A stretch of 5,640 nt of DNA from Akkermansia muciniphila. GTDB lineage: Bacteria > Verrucomicrobiota > Verrucomicrobiia > Verrucomicrobiales > Akkermansiaceae. Below, piece after piece: positions 5,180 through 5,640 of this stretch. A model generated the notes under the pieces. That model did not search any database, was not told where the DNA came from, and saw only the letters and a program-made list of their open reading frames with translations. The stretch's first letter is position 1. Every line of letters begins with the position of its first letter. The DNA lies in contig CAMBTF010000131.1 in NCBI GenBank assembly GCA_945870545.1, positions 1-5,640 of the forward strand, given 5' to 3'. Made by a program: the position numbers and the translations under genes.

Positions 5180-5640
5180 ATGACGCAGTGGTATTACACG
5201 AAAGTGGGTTTGAGGCAGGGGCCGGTGCCGGAGAGCGAGTTGTTGCTGAAGATCCACAGGGGTGAGATCGATGGAGGCAATCTGGTATGGCGGGAAGGTA
5301 TGACTGATTGGTTGCCGCTCTCGCGGGTGCCGGACCTCCTGGGACAGACACAATCTAATATTCCGGCCGCTACAGCCACTTCGGAAGCTTCCCTGGCAAA
5401 GCCTGAGCTTTCCTTTCCTGTAAATCAGCCGGGCGGCAGCGTGCCGTTGCCGCAGCCGCCCGCTTACCAAGCAAATTACATCGCACTCTTTATCCCCACC
5501 TACATGTGGCAATCGGTGGTGGCCACCGTGGTCGGTCTGCCATTTTGCTGCGTCCTTGCCTTTCCGTTTGGAATCGTCGCCATCGTCTTTGCCGCGAAGG
5601 TGGAAGGGCTGCGTGTGCAGGGAGATTATATCGGAGCCAC
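5180..5640 (+). CDS. GYF_2 domain - linker - CD225/dispanin membrane protein, C-terminus cut off by window edge
   Basis: The frame opens at ATG 5180 and stays open to the window end (153 complete codons). An in-frame stop at 5144-5146 with no ATG between makes this the first ATG; the ribosome binding site is weak. Residues 4-54 form a GYF_2 (DUF4339) domain: WYYTKVGLRQGPVPESEL, the GEIDGGNLVWREGMTDWLPL core and VPDLL. Residues about 55-98 are a Ser/Ala/Pro/Gln-rich flexible linker. From about 100 comes a CD225/dispanin (IFITM-like) region: IPTYMWQSVV, LPFCCV with two adjacent Cys (123-124), FPFGIVAIVFAAKV (128-141) and GDYIGAT. CD225 forms two membrane-associated segments; adjacent Cys residues are palmitoylated in animal IFITMs, but nothing comparable is shown here. 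GYF_2 probably binds proline-rich or protein partners on the cytoplasmic side. It is divergent from moxR. The cellular role is unknown; the domain calls are confident. Confidence 0.88.
   Translation, partial: MTQWYYTKVGLRQGPVPESELLLKIHRGEIDGGNLVWREGMTDWLPLSRVPDLLGQTQSNIPAATATSEASLAKPELSFPVNQPGGSVPLPQPPAYQANYIALFIPTYMWQSVVATVVGLPFCCVLAFPFGIVAIVFAAKVEGLRVQGDYIGA

Noticed and set aside
5052..5512. Minus-strand open frames of up to 151 codons opposite the GYF_2/CD225 gene
   Set aside because: They lack motifs and are antisense to a clear two-domain protein on the plus strand.

Overview
The window is a moderately GC-rich bacterial chromosomal segment that is densely coding in its first 85 %. Five genes lie on the minus strand and one on the plus strand; the two outermost genes are cut by the window edges. 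No rRNA, tRNA, CRISPR array or transposase is visible. Protein style, weak Shine-Dalgarno sequences, a GYF_2 plus CD225 membrane protein and abundant short intergenic palindromes suggest Verrucomicrobiota (Verrucomicrobiales-like). That assignment is an inference from gene content, not from a marker gene.

From right to left, in minus-strand transcription order, the genes are: a MoxR-type AAA+ ATPase (3907-4842); a short RlpA-like lipoprotein with a double-psi beta-barrel (3282-3737); a class II CCA-adding tRNA nucleotidyltransferase with an HD domain (1910-3220); a fused two-module AsnC/Lrp-like protein that best fits siroheme decarboxylase (AhbA/AhbB or NirD/L type, 661-1767); and the N-terminal part of a 'host attachment'/bacterial eRF1-like protein (1-398, running off the left edge). 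On the plus strand, divergent from moxR, the right edge cuts a GYF_2-linker-CD225 (dispanin) membrane protein (5180-5640). The minus-strand genes are separated by 61 to about 260 bases and do not form an obvious single pathway. They touch tRNA maturation, the cell envelope, tetrapyrrole chemistry and chaperone-type ATPase activity.

The most interesting material is between the genes. Just after the stop codons of the siroheme-decarboxylase-like gene and of cca sit copies of one short element. Read on the minus strand it is a CGTSGC head followed directly by a hairpin with a 7-bp stem and a 3-base loop. The head and loop are shared while the stem sequence differs with pairing kept. There is one copy at 636-658 and a tandem pair at 1854-1902. 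The 337-base gap between moxR and the GYF_2 gene holds a perfect 25-base inverted repeat (4916-4940 and 5003-5027) in which each arm is itself a 7-3-7 palindrome. These look like REP/BIME-type repeats. A separate CATCG/GAACATC-rich patch lies directly upstream of the siroheme-decarboxylase-like gene. The RlpA-like protein has Gln where the family's catalytic Glu is expected.
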